Shown: positions 15,406-27,346 of the stretch, piece after piece
How the letters are laid out: each line of letters opens with the position of its first letter
Numbering within the stretch: position 1 is the first letter of the stretch
Assembly: GCA_005881575.1 (NCBI GenBank)
Contig: VBCA01000018.1
Coordinates: forward strand, 1-46,442
Direction: 5' to 3'
Length of the DNA stretch: 46,442 nt
DNA from: Betaproteobacteria bacterium
GTDB taxonomy: Bacteria > Pseudomonadota > Gammaproteobacteria > Burkholderiales > SG8-39
Notes under the pieces: generated by a model
Told to the model about the DNA's origin: nothing
Database searches by the model: none
The model's input: the letters and a program-made list of their open reading frames with translations, nothing else
Translations under genes and position numbers: made by a program

Positions 15406-18357
15406 TCATTGCAGGTTGGCGAGATACACCATGTGCGGAGGAACCTCGCCGCGCGGGTAGAACGTGCTCCCGTAGGTTTTCCACAGCCGCCGCCCTTCCT
15501 CATGCTCGCCGCCCGCGTACGCGCCGAGCATGGCGGCGCCGAGCAGGTAGCGGCCCCATTCGTCCCCGCCCTGGGCCGGTCCCGCGAGCAGGGCGCGGGC
15601 GCGCCCGAGCATCGCATGTGGGTCGCGCGCGGCGATCGCGCCGTACAGCGCGAACCTTTCGCGGACGCTGGACGAGCGGGGCGTGCACTCGAGCCACTTA
15701 TGCTCGACCCAGAGAGCGCGCCGCTTCTCCGGCGCGAGGTTGGCAAGGGTGATCTCAGCGGCGCGGTGCAGCAGCTCGAGCGCCGTCTTGGGCGGCTCGT
15801 CCCCGCACAGCGCGGCGGGGTGCTTCAAGGCGAGGAGGAGGGGGATCGCCGCCGGCTCGCTCGCGCGCAGCGGATCTGCCGAGCGGTCCGCGAGCACGCG
15901 CGCGATCTCCAGGGCTCCCGACTGGACCCGCAAGGAGAACGAGGCGACGTAATCGGGGACCGGGTGCTCGAGGTACACCCCGCGTGTTCCGCCGGTCATC
16001 TCGAGAATCGGCAGCGGCGCAGCGGCGAGTTCTTGAACCGCCCGCGCCGCGCTTCCGTCGAAACGGCTCCGGGGAGCCTCGATCTGCACGAACGGGTGAA
16101 AATCCGAATTGAGCGGCGCACCGAGCGCGGCGAAGAGCGGGCCGATCTGCCCCTTGGTGCCGAGACTGCGCACGGCGATCTCCTCGGAGCGCGTGACGCC
16201 GATCCGGCGCAGTTGCTCCATGAACGCCTCCTCCTTCTCGGGCAGCGGGCCCGGGGTCGGCACCCGGCCTTCCGCGACCGCGACGACCAGGACGTCGCCG
16301 GGATTCGTTTCGTAGATTTCATAGTCCGCGAAATTTTCGCCGAGCGCCGAAACGATGGAGCCGAGCAGCCGGTCGTTGAATTCGTAAATGTGCAGCCACT
16401 GCACGAACAAGCCTCCCGGCGCGAGGTAGCGCTTGGTATCCCGGTAGAACTCGGTGGTGAAGAGGCCGGCGACGCCGTTGACCCAGGGATTGGAGGGTTC
16501 GGACGTGATCACATCGTAGAGTTTCCTGTGCCGGGCGAAATAGCTCTTCGCATCCTCGAAGTACACACGGCTGCGCGCGTCGCGGTAGGCGCGGTCGACC
16601 CGGGGAGAGAAGGCATGCGCTCCGGCCACCATGGCCGGCTCGATCTCGACGGTATCGATCACTACAGGGCCGCTGTGCGAGAGCGCAACCTCGACGGTCA
16701 GGCCCGAACCCCAGCCGATATTGGCGAAAGTCTTCGCATCCGGCTTGACGAGCAAAGGCAGCGCCCCCAGCAAGGTCATGGTGAACTCGTCCTGCGCCGG
16801 CGGCTGATTCGCGTCGAGGCGAATCTCCGCGTCCGATTTGCCGTTGGTGGAGATCGACAGGGCGCCCTCCCTGCCTCGAACCGCGACCGATGCCGTCTTG
16901 CCGTCGCGGTAGAAGAACACCGGGCCGAACCCGGGCGCGGCCCGGCCGTGGCGGAAGACCCCGGAGGAAAGGCGCTCGGGCTCCAGGATCCCGGCGCGCG
17001 CCGTTGCCGTCGCGGCGAGCATGCCGAGGATCACCGCGGCGAACGCATGGATGCGCCGCGATGCCGCCTGCGAGTAGCGCAGCATCCACGTGCCTAGGAG
17101 TATGTCGATGGCGGCACCGGCTACCAGCGCGAGCTTGAGCCCGACCGCGGGCATCAGCACGTGCACGGCGAGCAGCACGCCGGCGATGGCGCCGAGGGTG
17201 TTCGCGGCGTACACCTGGCCGATGGCGGGCTCGCCGCGCCCGCCGCGCAACAGCACTTGCGTGAAAAGCGGCAAGGTCATTCCGGCCAGGAAAGTCGCGG
17301 GCAGCATCACGGCGAACGCCAGAGCGTCGCCGAACAGGTTGAACAGCGGATAGGCGCTGTCGTTGCGCTGGAGCACGCCGAGCGCCCACGCCATCCAGTC
17401 GAAGGTCCAGTGGTAGACGAATATCGTGGCGAGCGCGGCGAGGCCCATGAAAACCTGCACCAGGCCCGCGAAACGCACCGGGTCGGCGACCCGGTCGAGG
17501 CGACGGCGGATCCACAGGCCGCCGAGCGCGAGACCGGTGATGAATGCCGAGAGCATCAGCTCGAATGCGTGGAACGACGAGCCGAGCACGAGCGAGAGCA
17601 TCCTGATCCAGACGATCTCGTAGATGAACGAGGCGAGACCGGTGACGAAAGCCGCTGCGAGAAACAAACGAGCGACGAAGCTCCCGGACGGCGCCGAGCC
17701 GCCGGAGGGTGCCGCGGCGACGGCGGCAGGCTCGCCCAGGCGTGCAATGGCGAGGACTGCGGCAGCGAGCGCAAGGTTGAGCGCTCCCGCGAACCGCATC
17801 GTGCCGGGCATTCCGAGCCAGCCGAGCAGCAGGAACGCGGCGGCGAGCGCTCCGGCGGCCGCGCCGATCGAGTTGGTGAAGTAGAGCATCGCCAGGTGAT
17901 GGCCGCTCGCCTCGGGCCCGCGGCGGATCACCGCCCCCGAGAGGAGCGGGAAGGTCATGCCGAGCAGCAGGGTCTGCGGCACGATCAGTACTGCGCACAG
18001 CGAATACTTGTAGACCTCGACCGCCGACGTGGAACCGAGCGCCGGCAGCACCCGATCGAGCGAAAACTGCGTCAGCAGCAGGAACGATTCGTGGAATATC
18101 AGCGCCGCCACGCCGATCGCCGCCTCGATCCAGCCGTAGGCGGCGAGCAGGTTCTTCAATCGCGCGCTCCAGCGGCTCGCGAGCCACGCCCCGAGCGCCA
18201 TTCCGCCCATGAAAGCGGCGAGCACGAACGACTGGGCGAACGCCGCCGCGCCGAGGAAGAGCTTCAGGTAGTGCGACCAGACCGATTCATAGATGAGCCC
18301 GGTAAAGCCCGACAGGGCAAACAGGGCGAACAGGAGCTTGACGTTTCGGTCGGGCAT
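15406..18357 (-). CDS. Membrane transporter-like / spermidine synthase-like fusion protein
   Basis: The 983-residue protein starts with about 12-14 hydrophobic helices in two similar halves; each opens with a SGFTGLIYE.VW or TGLASFIYEIVW type motif (residues about 1-450). A Rossmann-type spermidine synthase-like domain follows (about 470-710), with NIGWGSGLTVEVALSH, VEIEPAMV and YDVITSEPSNPWVNG. The acidic residue that true spermidine synthases use at the active site (DSTDP-type motif) is replaced by SEPSNP, so polyamine synthesis is doubtful. The C-terminal 250 residues are helical and TPR-like. Such fusions are widespread and of unknown function. It sits 21 bases downstream of gltL on the same strand and may be read through with the importer genes. 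Confidence 0.9.
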   Translation of the reverse strand: MPDRNVKLLFALFALSGFTGLIYESVWSHYLKLFLGAAAFAQSFVLAAFMGGMALGAWLASRWSARLKNLLAAYGWIEAAIGVAALIFHESFLLLTQFSLDRVLPALGSTSAVEVYKYSLCAVLIVPQTLLLGMTFPLLSGAVIRRGPEASGHHLAMLYFTNSIGAAAGALAAAFLLLGWLGMPGTMRFAGALNLALAAAVLAIARLGEPAAVAAAPSGGSAPSGSFVARLFLAAAFVTGLASFIYEIVWIRMLSLVLGSSFHAFELMLSAFITGLALGGLWIRRRLDRVADPVRFAGLVQVFMGLAALATIFVYHWTFDWMAWALGVLQRNDSAYPLFNLFGDALAFAVMLPATFLAGMTLPLFTQVLLRGGRGEPAIGQVYAANTLGAIAGVLLAVHVLMPAVGLKLALVAGAAIDILLGTWMLRYSQAASRRIHAFAAVILGMLAATATARAGILEPERLSSGVFRHGRAAPGFGPVFFYRDGKTASVAVRGREGALSISTNGKSDAEIRLDANQPPAQDEFTMTLLGALPLLVKPDAKTFANIGWGSGLTVEVALSHSGPVVIDTVEIEPAMVAGAHAFSPRVDRAYRDARSRVYFEDAKSYFARHRKLYDVITSEPSNPWVNGVAGLFTTEFYRDTKRYLAPGGLFVQWLHIYEFNDRLLGSIVSALGENFADYEIYETNPGDVLVVAVAEGRVPTPGPLPEKEEAFMEQLRRIGVTRSEEIAVRSLGTKGQIGPLFAALGAPLNSDFHPFVQIEAPRSRFDGSAARAVQELAAAPLPILEMTGGTRGVYLEHPVPDYVASFSLRVQSGALEIARVLADRSADPLRASEPAAIPLLLALKHPAALCGDEPPKTALELLHRAAEITLANLAPEKRRALWVEHKWLECTPRSSSVRERFALYGAIAARDPHAMLGRARALLAGPAQGGDEWGRYLLGAAMLGAYAGGEHEEGRRLWKTYGSTFYPRGEVPPHMVYLANLQ

Positions 18358-18378
18358 GCTCCCTCCGTGGAGGAGAGG

Positions 18379-19107
18379 TCAGTGATGCAGAATCTTGGAC
18401 AGGAATAGCTGTGCGCGTTCCGAGCGCGGCTTTCCGAAAAAGTCGTCCTTCAAGGCGTCCTCGACGATCTCGCCGCGGTCCATGAAGACGACGCGGTGCG
18501 CGACCTTCCGGGCAAAACCCATCTCGTGCGTGACCACCATCATGGTCATGCCTTCGCGGGCGAGCTCGACCATGACGTCGAGCACCTCGTTGATCATCTC
18601 CGGGTCGAGCGCCGAGGTGGGTTCGTCGAACAGCATCGCGATCGGATCCATGGCGAGCGCGCGGGCGATCGCGACGCGCTGCTGCTGGCCCCCGGAGAGC
18701 TGGCCGGGATACTTGTCTTTGTGGGCGGCGAGGCCCACGCGTTCGAGGAGCTTCAAGCCTTTCTGCGTCGCCTCCTCCTGGCTGCGTCCGAGCACCTTCA
18801 CCTGCGCGAGCGTCAGGTTGCGGGTTACGCTCATGTGCGGGAACAGCTCGAAGTTCTGGAACACCATGCCGATCCTCGAGCGCAGCTTCGGGAGATCCGT
18901 CTTCGGGTCGCCGACCGAAATGCCGTCCACCGTGATTTCGCCCTTCTGGAACGGCTCGAGGCCGTTTACGCACTTGATGAGGGTCGATTTTCCGCTCCCG
19001 GACGGCCCGCACACGACGACGACCTCGCCTTTTTTCACTTCGGTGGAGCAGTCGGTGAGGACCTGGAAGGCGCCGTACCACTTGCTGACGTTCTTGAGCG
19101 AGATCAT
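18379..19107 (-). CDS. gltL: Glutamate/aspartate ABC transporter, ATP-binding subunit
   Basis: This 242-residue ATPase has Walker A GPSGSGKST, Q-loop MVFQNFELFPHMSV, signature LSGGQQQR, Walker B IAMLFDEPTSALDPE and switch His in VVTHEMGFA. FELFPH and the overall length are typical of polar amino acid importers (GltL/GlnQ group). It powers uptake together with the two permeases directly upstream (19114-19806, 19810-20568) and the binding protein at 20595. Gene order on the minus strand is gltI, gltJ, gltK, gltL with 3-26-base gaps: one operon. The glutamate/aspartate assignment rests on similarity of the whole set and on the divergent aspartase gene. Confidence 0.93.
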   Translation of the reverse strand: MISLKNVSKWYGAFQVLTDCSTEVKKGEVVVVCGPSGSGKSTLIKCVNGLEPFQKGEITVDGISVGDPKTDLPKLRSRIGMVFQNFELFPHMSVTRNLTLAQVKVLGRSQEEATQKGLKLLERVGLAAHKDKYPGQLSGGQQQRVAIARALAMDPIAMLFDEPTSALDPEMINEVLDVMVELAREGMTMMVVTHEMGFARKVAHRVVFMDRGEIVEDALKDDFFGKPRSERAQLFLSKILHH

Positions 19108-19113
19108 GGGACT

Positions 19114-19806
19114 TTACTTGACGATGGCGATGCGTTCCTGGAGCCGCCTGACCAGGGCCGACAGCCCGTACGAGACGACGAAGTACACCACGGCCACGAA
19201 GCTGTACATCTCGACCAGGCGGTAATCGCGGTTCGCGACTTTCGCGGCTGCGCCCAAGAAATCCGTGGCGGAGATCACGTACACGAGCGAGGTGTCCTGG
19301 AACAGGATGATGGTCTGGGTGAGCAGCACCGGCAGCATGTTGCGGAACGCCTGCGGCAGGACGATCCGCGCCATGGTCTGCCAGTAGTCCAGGCCGAGCG
19401 CGTAGCCCGACCACACCTGGCCGCGCGGGATCGACTGGATGCCGGCGCGCATGATTTCGCAATAGTACGCGGCCTCGAACATGGTGAAGGTGATCGCAGC
19501 CGACCAGAACGCCCCGACCTTGATCGGGTCCCTCGCCCCGATCACCCAGGCGCCGATGTACGGCACGAGGAAGAAGAACCAGAAGATCACCAGCACCAGG
19601 GGGATCGAGCGCATCAGGTTGACGTAGCCGCCTGCGAGCATTGCCACCGGCTTCATGCTGGAGAGCCGCATCATCGCGAGCAGGGTGCCGAAGACGATGC
19701 CGCCCGCCATCGCGAGCGCGGTGAGCGTTAGCGTGAAGCTCATCCCCTCCCTGAAGAGGTAGACCCAGGAGCGCTGGATGACGTCGAAATCGAAACCGGA
19801 GTCCAT
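19114..19806 (-). CDS. gltK: Glutamate/aspartate ABC transporter, permease subunit
   Basis: This 230-residue inner-membrane permease has about five hydrophobic helices and the coupling-helix EAA-type motif around YALGLDYWQTMARIVLPQAFRNMLPVLLTQ, which docks on the ATPase. The hydrophobic start (FTLTLTALAMAGGIVFGTLLAMMRLS) is the HisM/GltK family pattern. It forms a heterodimeric channel with the permease at 19810-20568, three bases upstream, and its stop lies six bases before the gltL start. Confidence 0.92.
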   Translation of the reverse strand: MDSGFDFDVIQRSWVYLFREGMSFTLTLTALAMAGGIVFGTLLAMMRLSSMKPVAMLAGGYVNLMRSIPLVLVIFWFFFLVPYIGAWVIGARDPIKVGAFWSAAITFTMFEAAYYCEIMRAGIQSIPRGQVWSGYALGLDYWQTMARIVLPQAFRNMLPVLLTQTIILFQDTSLVYVISATDFLGAAAKVANRDYRLVEMYSFVAVVYFVVSYGLSALVRRLQERIAIVK

Positions 19807-19809
19807 CGC

Positions 19810-20568
19810 TCAATGCCCCGCCTGCGGCGCGCCGGCAACCGCGATCAGGCCGGGCACGCGCACTTTCTTCTCGAGCGCCCGCATCAGCACCACCACGATA
19901 AGATTCGTGAGCAGGTAGATCACCGTCGCCGCGGTGAACGCCTCGAACACCCTGAAGCTGAACTCCTGCATCGACCGCGCGCGGCCTGTCAGCTCGAGCA
20001 GCCCGATGGTCAGCGCGACCGACGAGTTCTTGATGACGTTCATGAACTCGGAAGTGAGCGGCGGCAGGATGATGCGGAAGGCCTGCGGCAGGATGACGTA
20101 CCGGTAGGTCTGCGTTTCAGTCAGACCCGTCGCGATGCCGGCCATGCGCTGGCCGCGCGGGAGGGAATTGATCCCGGCGCGGACCTGCTCGGCGACGCGC
20201 ACCGAGGTGAAGATGCCCAGGCACAGCACGGCGGGGAGGTACGAGCTCCACGGCGGCGGCATCTGCTTGATCCAGTCGCCCAGCCCTTTGGGCAGGAGCT
20301 CGGGAACGACGAAGAACCACAGGAACATCTGCACGATGAGCGGGACGTTGCGGAAGATCTCGACGTACAAATTGCCGAGACGCACAACCCACTTCAAGGG
20401 CGTGGTGCGCAGCGTTCCGACCAGCGCGCCGATCGCGAGCGCAATCACCCAGGCGGCGAGCGCGGTGGCGAGCGTCCAGCCCAGGCCGACGATGAGGTAG
20501 TGGAGATAGGTTCCCGACCCTCCTGGCTCGGTCTCGAGCAGGACCTTCCAGTGCCAGTTGTAGTTCAC
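19810..20568 (-). CDS. gltJ: Glutamate/aspartate ABC transporter, permease subunit
   Basis: This 252-residue permease of the HisM/GltJ family has several hydrophobic helices, the segment NVPLIVQMFLWFFVVPELLP, and the EAA loop GIATGLTETQTYRYVILPQAFRIILPPLTSEFMN. It is longer than its partner GltK by an N-terminal extension (WHWKVLLETEPGGSGTYLHY) typical of GltJ. It is second in the operon, 26 bases after the binding-protein gene. Confidence 0.92.
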   Translation of the reverse strand: MNYNWHWKVLLETEPGGSGTYLHYLIVGLGWTLATALAAWVIALAIGALVGTLRTTPLKWVVRLGNLYVEIFRNVPLIVQMFLWFFVVPELLPKGLGDWIKQMPPPWSSYLPAVLCLGIFTSVRVAEQVRAGINSLPRGQRMAGIATGLTETQTYRYVILPQAFRIILPPLTSEFMNVIKNSSVALTIGLLELTGRARSMQEFSFRVFEAFTAATVIYLLTNLIVVVLMRALEKKVRVPGLIAVAGAPQAGH

Positions 20569-20594
20569 GCCCCGCCCGCGTGCCTACGGGGACG

Positions 20595-21497
20595 CTACTT
20601 ATATGCCGCCGGGTCTCCGGAGTCCGTCGGATTCGCGACCACCTTCTTGAACTGATCGCTCATCGGGATGTTCAAGTTGATGCCCTTCGGCGGAATCGGC
20701 TTCTGGAACCACTTCTCGTAGATCGGATTGATCTGCCCGGATTTGTAGAGGTTGGTCATCGCGGCGTTGACCACCTTCTTGAACGCCACATCGTCCTTGC
20801 GCAGCATGATGCCGTAGGGCTCGACCGAGAGCGCTTCGGACGAGATGGCGTAGTCGGCGGGGGTGCGCGACTGCGCGGCGAGGCTGTAGAGCAGGATGTC
20901 GTCCATGACGAACGCCACCGCGCGGCCGGTCTCGACCATCTGGAAGGCCTCGGGGTGGCCGTTCGCCGAAATGATGTTCATGCCGAGGTTCTGCGCTCCG
21001 TTGATCTCGGTGATCTGCTTGATGTTGGTCGTGCCCGCGGTCGAGACGATGGTCTTGCCCTTCAGATCGGGGAGCGAGCGGATGTTCGCGGATTTCTTCG
21101 CGATCCAGCGGTTGGCGGTGACGAAATGCGTGATCGTGAACCACACCTGTTCCTGGCGCGCGAGGTTGTTGGTGGTCGAGCCGCACTCGAGGTCGATCGT
21201 GCCGTTCGCCATCAGCGGGATGCGGTTCGCGGAAGTGACGAGCTGGTACTTGACGTCGATTCTGGGCATCTTGAGCTCGGATTTCACCGCGTCGACGATC
21301 CTGAGGCACAGGTCGACGGCGTAGCCCACCGGCTGCTGCCTGTCGTCGTAGTAGGAGAACGGGATCGAGGCGTCGCGGTGGCCGATGGTGATCGAGCCGC
21401 TGTCCTTGATTTTTTTCAGAGTGCCCTCCTGCGCTGCAGCGGGAACGGCGACGGCCAGAGTGAGGGCGGCAAGAATCAGCGTGATCGGTCGGGTCAT
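20595..21497 (-). CDS. gltI: Glutamate/aspartate ABC transporter, periplasmic binding protein
   Basis: The start is set at MTRPITLILAALTLAVAV (ATG 21497) because an AGGAG lies about nine bases before it and the resulting N-terminus is a clean Sec signal peptide cleaved after PAAA. The longer frame to 21665 lacks one and would run into the aspA start region. The 300-residue product is a family 3 solute-binding protein: ITIGHRDASIPFSYYDD, GYAVDLCLRIVDAV, DLECGSTTNN and VAFVMDDILL. ECGSTTNN-type ligand-pocket residues are typical of the GltI group. It captures the amino acid in the periplasm for GltJKL. Confidence 0.93.
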   Translation of the reverse strand: MTRPITLILAALTLAVAVPAAAQEGTLKKIKDSGSITIGHRDASIPFSYYDDRQQPVGYAVDLCLRIVDAVKSELKMPRIDVKYQLVTSANRIPLMANGTIDLECGSTTNNLARQEQVWFTITHFVTANRWIAKKSANIRSLPDLKGKTIVSTAGTTNIKQITEINGAQNLGMNIISANGHPEAFQMVETGRAVAFVMDDILLYSLAAQSRTPADYAISSEALSVEPYGIMLRKDDVAFKKVVNAAMTNLYKSGQINPIYEKWFQKPIPPKGINLNIPMSDQFKKVVANPTDSGDPAAYK

Positions 21498-21553
21498 GTC
21501 GGTCTTCTCCTTGTGGGCCGTTCGAGCCGGCGGCTGGATGGGGAGGCTGCACG

Positions 21554-21584
21554 ATTCTACGGGAGTCCCCCGTTCCTTGTCCAA
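21554..21584 (-). promoter_or_regulatory. Candidate gltI operon promoter
   Basis: On the minus strand TTGGAC (21584-21579) and TAGAAT (21559-21554) are separated by 19 bases, which is longer than ideal. The TAGAAT lies about 57 bases before the gltI ATG. Confidence 0.35.
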
Positions 21585-21628
21585 GCGGCGGCGGCCGACC
21601 GCGCGACGGCAAAACGCCTCGGGCGGAC

Positions 21629-21634
21629 TAGAAT
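21629..21634 (+). promoter_or_regulatory. Candidate aspA -10 box
   Basis: TAGAAT lies 29 bases before the aspA ATG, followed by an AGAAGGAG ribosome-binding site at about 21649-21656. No clear -35 was seen. Confidence 0.35.
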
Positions 21635-21663
21635 TCGGTCTCTTCCTCCAGAAGGAGCGCGAC

Positions 21664-23103
21664 ATGAGTCAGGTGGCGACGCGCATCGAGCACGATCTCC
21701 TCGGCGACCGGGCGGTCCCCGCCGACGCCTATTACGGAATCCACACGCTTCGCGCGCTGGAGAACTTTCGCATCACGGATACTGAGATCGCCATCTACCC
21801 GGACCTCGTGCGCGCTCTCGCCTGCGTCAAGCAGGCGGCGGCGCTCGCGAACAACGCCCTCGGACTGCTCCCGGACGGCAAGGCCGATGCGATCGTGCGA
21901 GCCTGCGAAGAGGTCCGCGAAGGCCGGCTCCTCCATCAGTTCGTGGTGGACGTCATCCAGGGCGGGGCGGGCACCTCGACCAACATGAACGCGAACGAAG
22001 TCATCGCCAACCGCGGCCTGGAGCTGCTCGGCCACAAGCGCGGCGAGTACCGGCATCTGCACCCTGTCGAGGACGTCAACATGAGCCAGAGCACCAACGA
22101 CGTCTATCCGACGGCGGTCAAGGTGGCGCTGCATTTCGCGATCGACCGCCTCGGCGCGTCGATGCAGGAGTTGCGCCGCGCCTTCGACGCCAAGGCGCGG
22201 GAGTTCGTCGACGTGCTCAAGATGGGGCGAACGCAGCTCCAGGACGCCGTGCCGATGACGCTCGGCCAGGAACTGTCCACGTATGCCGTGATGCTCGAGG
22301 AGGACGAGGAGCGCTTGAAGGAGGCGGCGCTGCTCATCACCGAGATCAACCTCGGAGCGACCGCCATCGGCACCGGCATCAACGCCCACTCCGACTACGC
22401 CGCGCTGGTGTGCCAGCGGCTCGCGGAGCTCACCCGCATCCGACTCGTGACGGCGCCGAATCTCGTCGAGGCGACGCAGGACGCGGGCGCGTACGTGCAG
22501 CTCTCCGGCGTGCTGAAACGGATCGCGGTGAAGCTTTCCAAGGTCTGCAACGACCTGCGGCTGCTGTCCTCGGGTCCGCGCGCCGGCCTCGGCGAGATCA
22601 ACCTGCCGCCGGTGCAGGCGGGATCGTCCATCATGCCCGGCAAGGTCAATCCGGTCATCCCGGAGGTCGTGAACCAGATCGCCTTCGAGGTCATCGGCAA
22701 CGACGTGACCGTGAGCTTCGCCGCGGAAGCGGGGCAGCTGCAACTGAACGCCTTCGAGCCCGTCATCGCCCACAGCCTGTTCAAGAGCCTGATGCATCTC
22801 CGGAACGGGTGCGACACCCTGCGCGAGCGCTGCGTGACCGGAATCACCGCGAACCGGGAGCGCATGGCGAAGGCGGTCCGCGAGTCGATCGGCCTCGTCA
22901 CCGCGCTCAATCCCTATATCGGCTATTCGGCGGCGAGCGAGGTGGCGCGGGAGGCACTTGCCACCGGGAGGACCGTATACGATCTGGTCGTGGAAAAAAA
23001 GCTGCTCTCGAAGGAACAGCTCGACGAGATCCTGCGGCCGGAAATCCTGACGCGGCCGGGGCGCCCGCTGCCGCCGTCTGAAGGGAAGAAGGCAAAGCCC
23101 TAG
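21664..23103 (+). CDS. aspA: Aspartate ammonia-lyase (aspartase)
   Basis: The start ATG 21664 (MSQVATRIEHDLLGDRAVP) follows AGAAGGAG; longer frames lack homology. The 479-residue length and motifs fit the fumarase/aspartase superfamily, specifically aspartase: YYGIHTLRALENF, GGAGTSTNMNANEVIANRGLE, NMSQSTNDVYPTA, and the flexible SS loop GSSIMPGKVNPVIPE that holds the catalytic Ser. YGIHT.RA.ENF is the aspartase-type rather than FumC-type N-terminus. It releases ammonia from L-aspartate to give fumarate for the citric acid cycle. It is divergent from the glutamate/aspartate importer, which would supply its substrate. It converges with uvrA, whose stop lies one base beyond. Confidence 0.93.
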   Translation: MSQVATRIEHDLLGDRAVPADAYYGIHTLRALENFRITDTEIAIYPDLVRALACVKQAAALANNALGLLPDGKADAIVRACEEVREGRLLHQFVVDVIQGGAGTSTNMNANEVIANRGLELLGHKRGEYRHLHPVEDVNMSQSTNDVYPTAVKVALHFAIDRLGASMQELRRAFDAKAREFVDVLKMGRTQLQDAVPMTLGQELSTYAVMLEEDEERLKEAALLITEINLGATAIGTGINAHSDYAALVCQRLAELTRIRLVTAPNLVEATQDAGAYVQLSGVLKRIAVKLSKVCNDLRLLSSGPRAGLGEINLPPVQAGSSIMPGKVNPVIPEVVNQIAFEVIGNDVTVSFAAEAGQLQLNAFEPVIAHSLFKSLMHLRNGCDTLRERCVTGITANRERMAKAVRESIGLVTALNPYIGYSAASEVAREALATGRTVYDLVVEKKLLSKEQLDEILRPEILTRPGRPLPPSEGKKAKP

Positions 23104-23104
23104 G

Positions 23105-25939
<2,835 letters not shown>

Positions 25940-25972
25940 CAAAGCCGTTCCGTGAGAAAAGCCCAACCCGCT

Positions 25973-25978
25973 ACTATA
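25973..25978 (-). promoter_or_regulatory. Candidate uvrA -10 box
   Basis: TATAGT on the minus strand lies 33 bases before the uvrA ATG. I saw no good -35. Confidence 0.35.
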
Positions 25979-26045
25979 CGAAATTCCGCGGCACCTACGC
26001 TACCCCCACTGCGGGTGGCCTGGAGAAGAGGACGAGAGTTGCCGC

Positions 26046-26051
26046 TATACT
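26046..26051 (+). promoter_or_regulatory. Candidate -10 box of the antiporter gene
   Basis: TATACT lies 16 bases before the ATG at 26068, which would give a leader of about ten bases. Confidence 0.35.
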
Positions 26052-26067
26052 CTTCCCGCCTCCTACC

Positions 26068-27336
26068 ATGACTTCAGCCGAGCTCTCGGTCGCGTTCTTC
26101 CTGCAGATGTTCTTCATTCTGGCGGCTTGCCGGGCGGTCGGCTGGGTGGCGCGGCGCTGCGGCCAGCCGCAGGTCATCGGCGAAATGATCGCGGGCGTGC
26201 TCATAGGGCCATCCCTGCTCGGACTGTTCTGGCCCGGGGCTCAACAGTTCGTGTTCCCGCCGGAATCGCTCAAGACGCTCTACGTTTTCGCGCAGCTCGG
26301 CATCGGGCTTTACATGTTCCTCGTGGGCGTGGAGTTCGATACCGAGCTCTTCCGCAGCCGCATGCGCAGCGCCTTTTCGGTTTCCCTCGCGGGAATACTG
26401 GTCCCTTTCGTCATCGGCACGGCGCTCGCGCTTTGGCTCGTGAAGGTCCCGGGGCTCTTCTCCGAGAAGACGCGCACGTTCGAAGCGATCCTCTTCCTCG
26501 GCGCGGCAATCGCCATCACGGCGTTTCCGGTGCTCGCCCGCATCGTCCACGACCGCGGCCTCGCCGGCACGGCGCTCGGCACGCTCGTGCTCGCCGCCGG
26601 CGCGATCAACGATGCGGCGGCCTGGTGCGTGTTCGCCGTCGTGCTCGCGAGTTTTGGCGGCGGGACCGTGGTCGCGGTGAAGGCTTTTGCAGGCGGGATC
26701 GGCTACGCGCTGCTCATGGTGCTCGCCGGGCGCAAGCTCCTCGCGCCCTTCGGCCGGGCGGCCGAAGCCGAACGCACAATAAGCCCGGGCCTGCTCGGCG
26801 TGGTGCTGATGCTCCTCATGCTCGCCGCATGGGCGATGGACGCGGCCGGCATCCACGCCGTTTTCGGCGGCTTCCTGCTCGGCGCGGCGATGCCGCGCGG
26901 TCTCCTTGCCCGGGAACTCAAGCGCCAGCTCGAGCCTCTCGCAGTGGTGTTCCTGCTGCCGATGTTCTTCACGTTCTCGGGCCTGAATACGCGACTCGAC
27001 ATGGTGGCGAGCCCCGGGCTCCTTCTCATCGCCGGGGTCGTGCTCGCCGCCTCGATCGTCGCCAAGGCCGTGGCCTGCTGGGCCGCCGCGCGGCTCGCGG
27101 GCGAGGACAACCGGACCGCAATGGCGGTGGGCGCGCTGATGAACGCGCGCGGCGTGATGGAGCTCATCATTCTCAACATCGGCTTGCAGAAAGGGATCAT
27201 CCAGCCGGCGCTGTTTTCCGTCATGGTCTTGATGGCCGTCGTGACCACGCTGATGGCTTCGCCTTTGTTCGAGTGGGTGTACGGCAAGAAGGCCCGCGCC
27301 GCCGGCGAGCTGGACGCGCTTTCTTCGAAGGCCTGA
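26068..27336 (+). CDS. CPA2-family monovalent cation:proton antiporter
   Basis: This 422-residue, almost wholly hydrophobic protein has about 12 helices and the sodium/hydrogen exchanger domain: GQPQVIGEMIAGVLIGPSLLG, LGIGLYMFLVGVEFDT, AIAITAFPVLARIVHD, AAGAINDAAAWCVFAVV and the late MNARGVMELIILNIGL segment. The NDA in helix 5 and the NARG..EL motif are typical of the KefB/GerN-type group, and the acidic residue of NDA is the expected ion-binding site. There is no RCK/TrkA-N domain at the C-terminus, unlike KefB/C, so it is a short form. It exchanges Na+ or K+ for protons at the inner membrane; which ion is not readable. Confidence 0.9.
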   Translation: MTSAELSVAFFLQMFFILAACRAVGWVARRCGQPQVIGEMIAGVLIGPSLLGLFWPGAQQFVFPPESLKTLYVFAQLGIGLYMFLVGVEFDTELFRSRMRSAFSVSLAGILVPFVIGTALALWLVKVPGLFSEKTRTFEAILFLGAAIAITAFPVLARIVHDRGLAGTALGTLVLAAGAINDAAAWCVFAVVLASFGGGTVVAVKAFAGGIGYALLMVLAGRKLLAPFGRAAEAERTISPGLLGVVLMLLMLAAWAMDAAGIHAVFGGFLLGAAMPRGLLARELKRQLEPLAVVFLLPMFFTFSGLNTRLDMVASPGLLLIAGVVLAASIVAKAVACWAAARLAGEDNRTAMAVGALMNARGVMELIILNIGLQKGIIQPALFSVMVLMAVVTTLMASPLFEWVYGKKARAAGELDALSSKA

Positions 27337-27346
27337 AGCGCCGTGC

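Noticed and set aside
15406-18357. Calling this gene speE
   Set aside because: The catalytic acidic motif of spermidine synthase is absent and the domain is fused to a large membrane part.
17161-18408. 415-codon plus-strand frame opposite the membrane/spermidine-synthase fusion
   Set aside because: His/Glu/Arg-rich shadow of a well-supported membrane protein.
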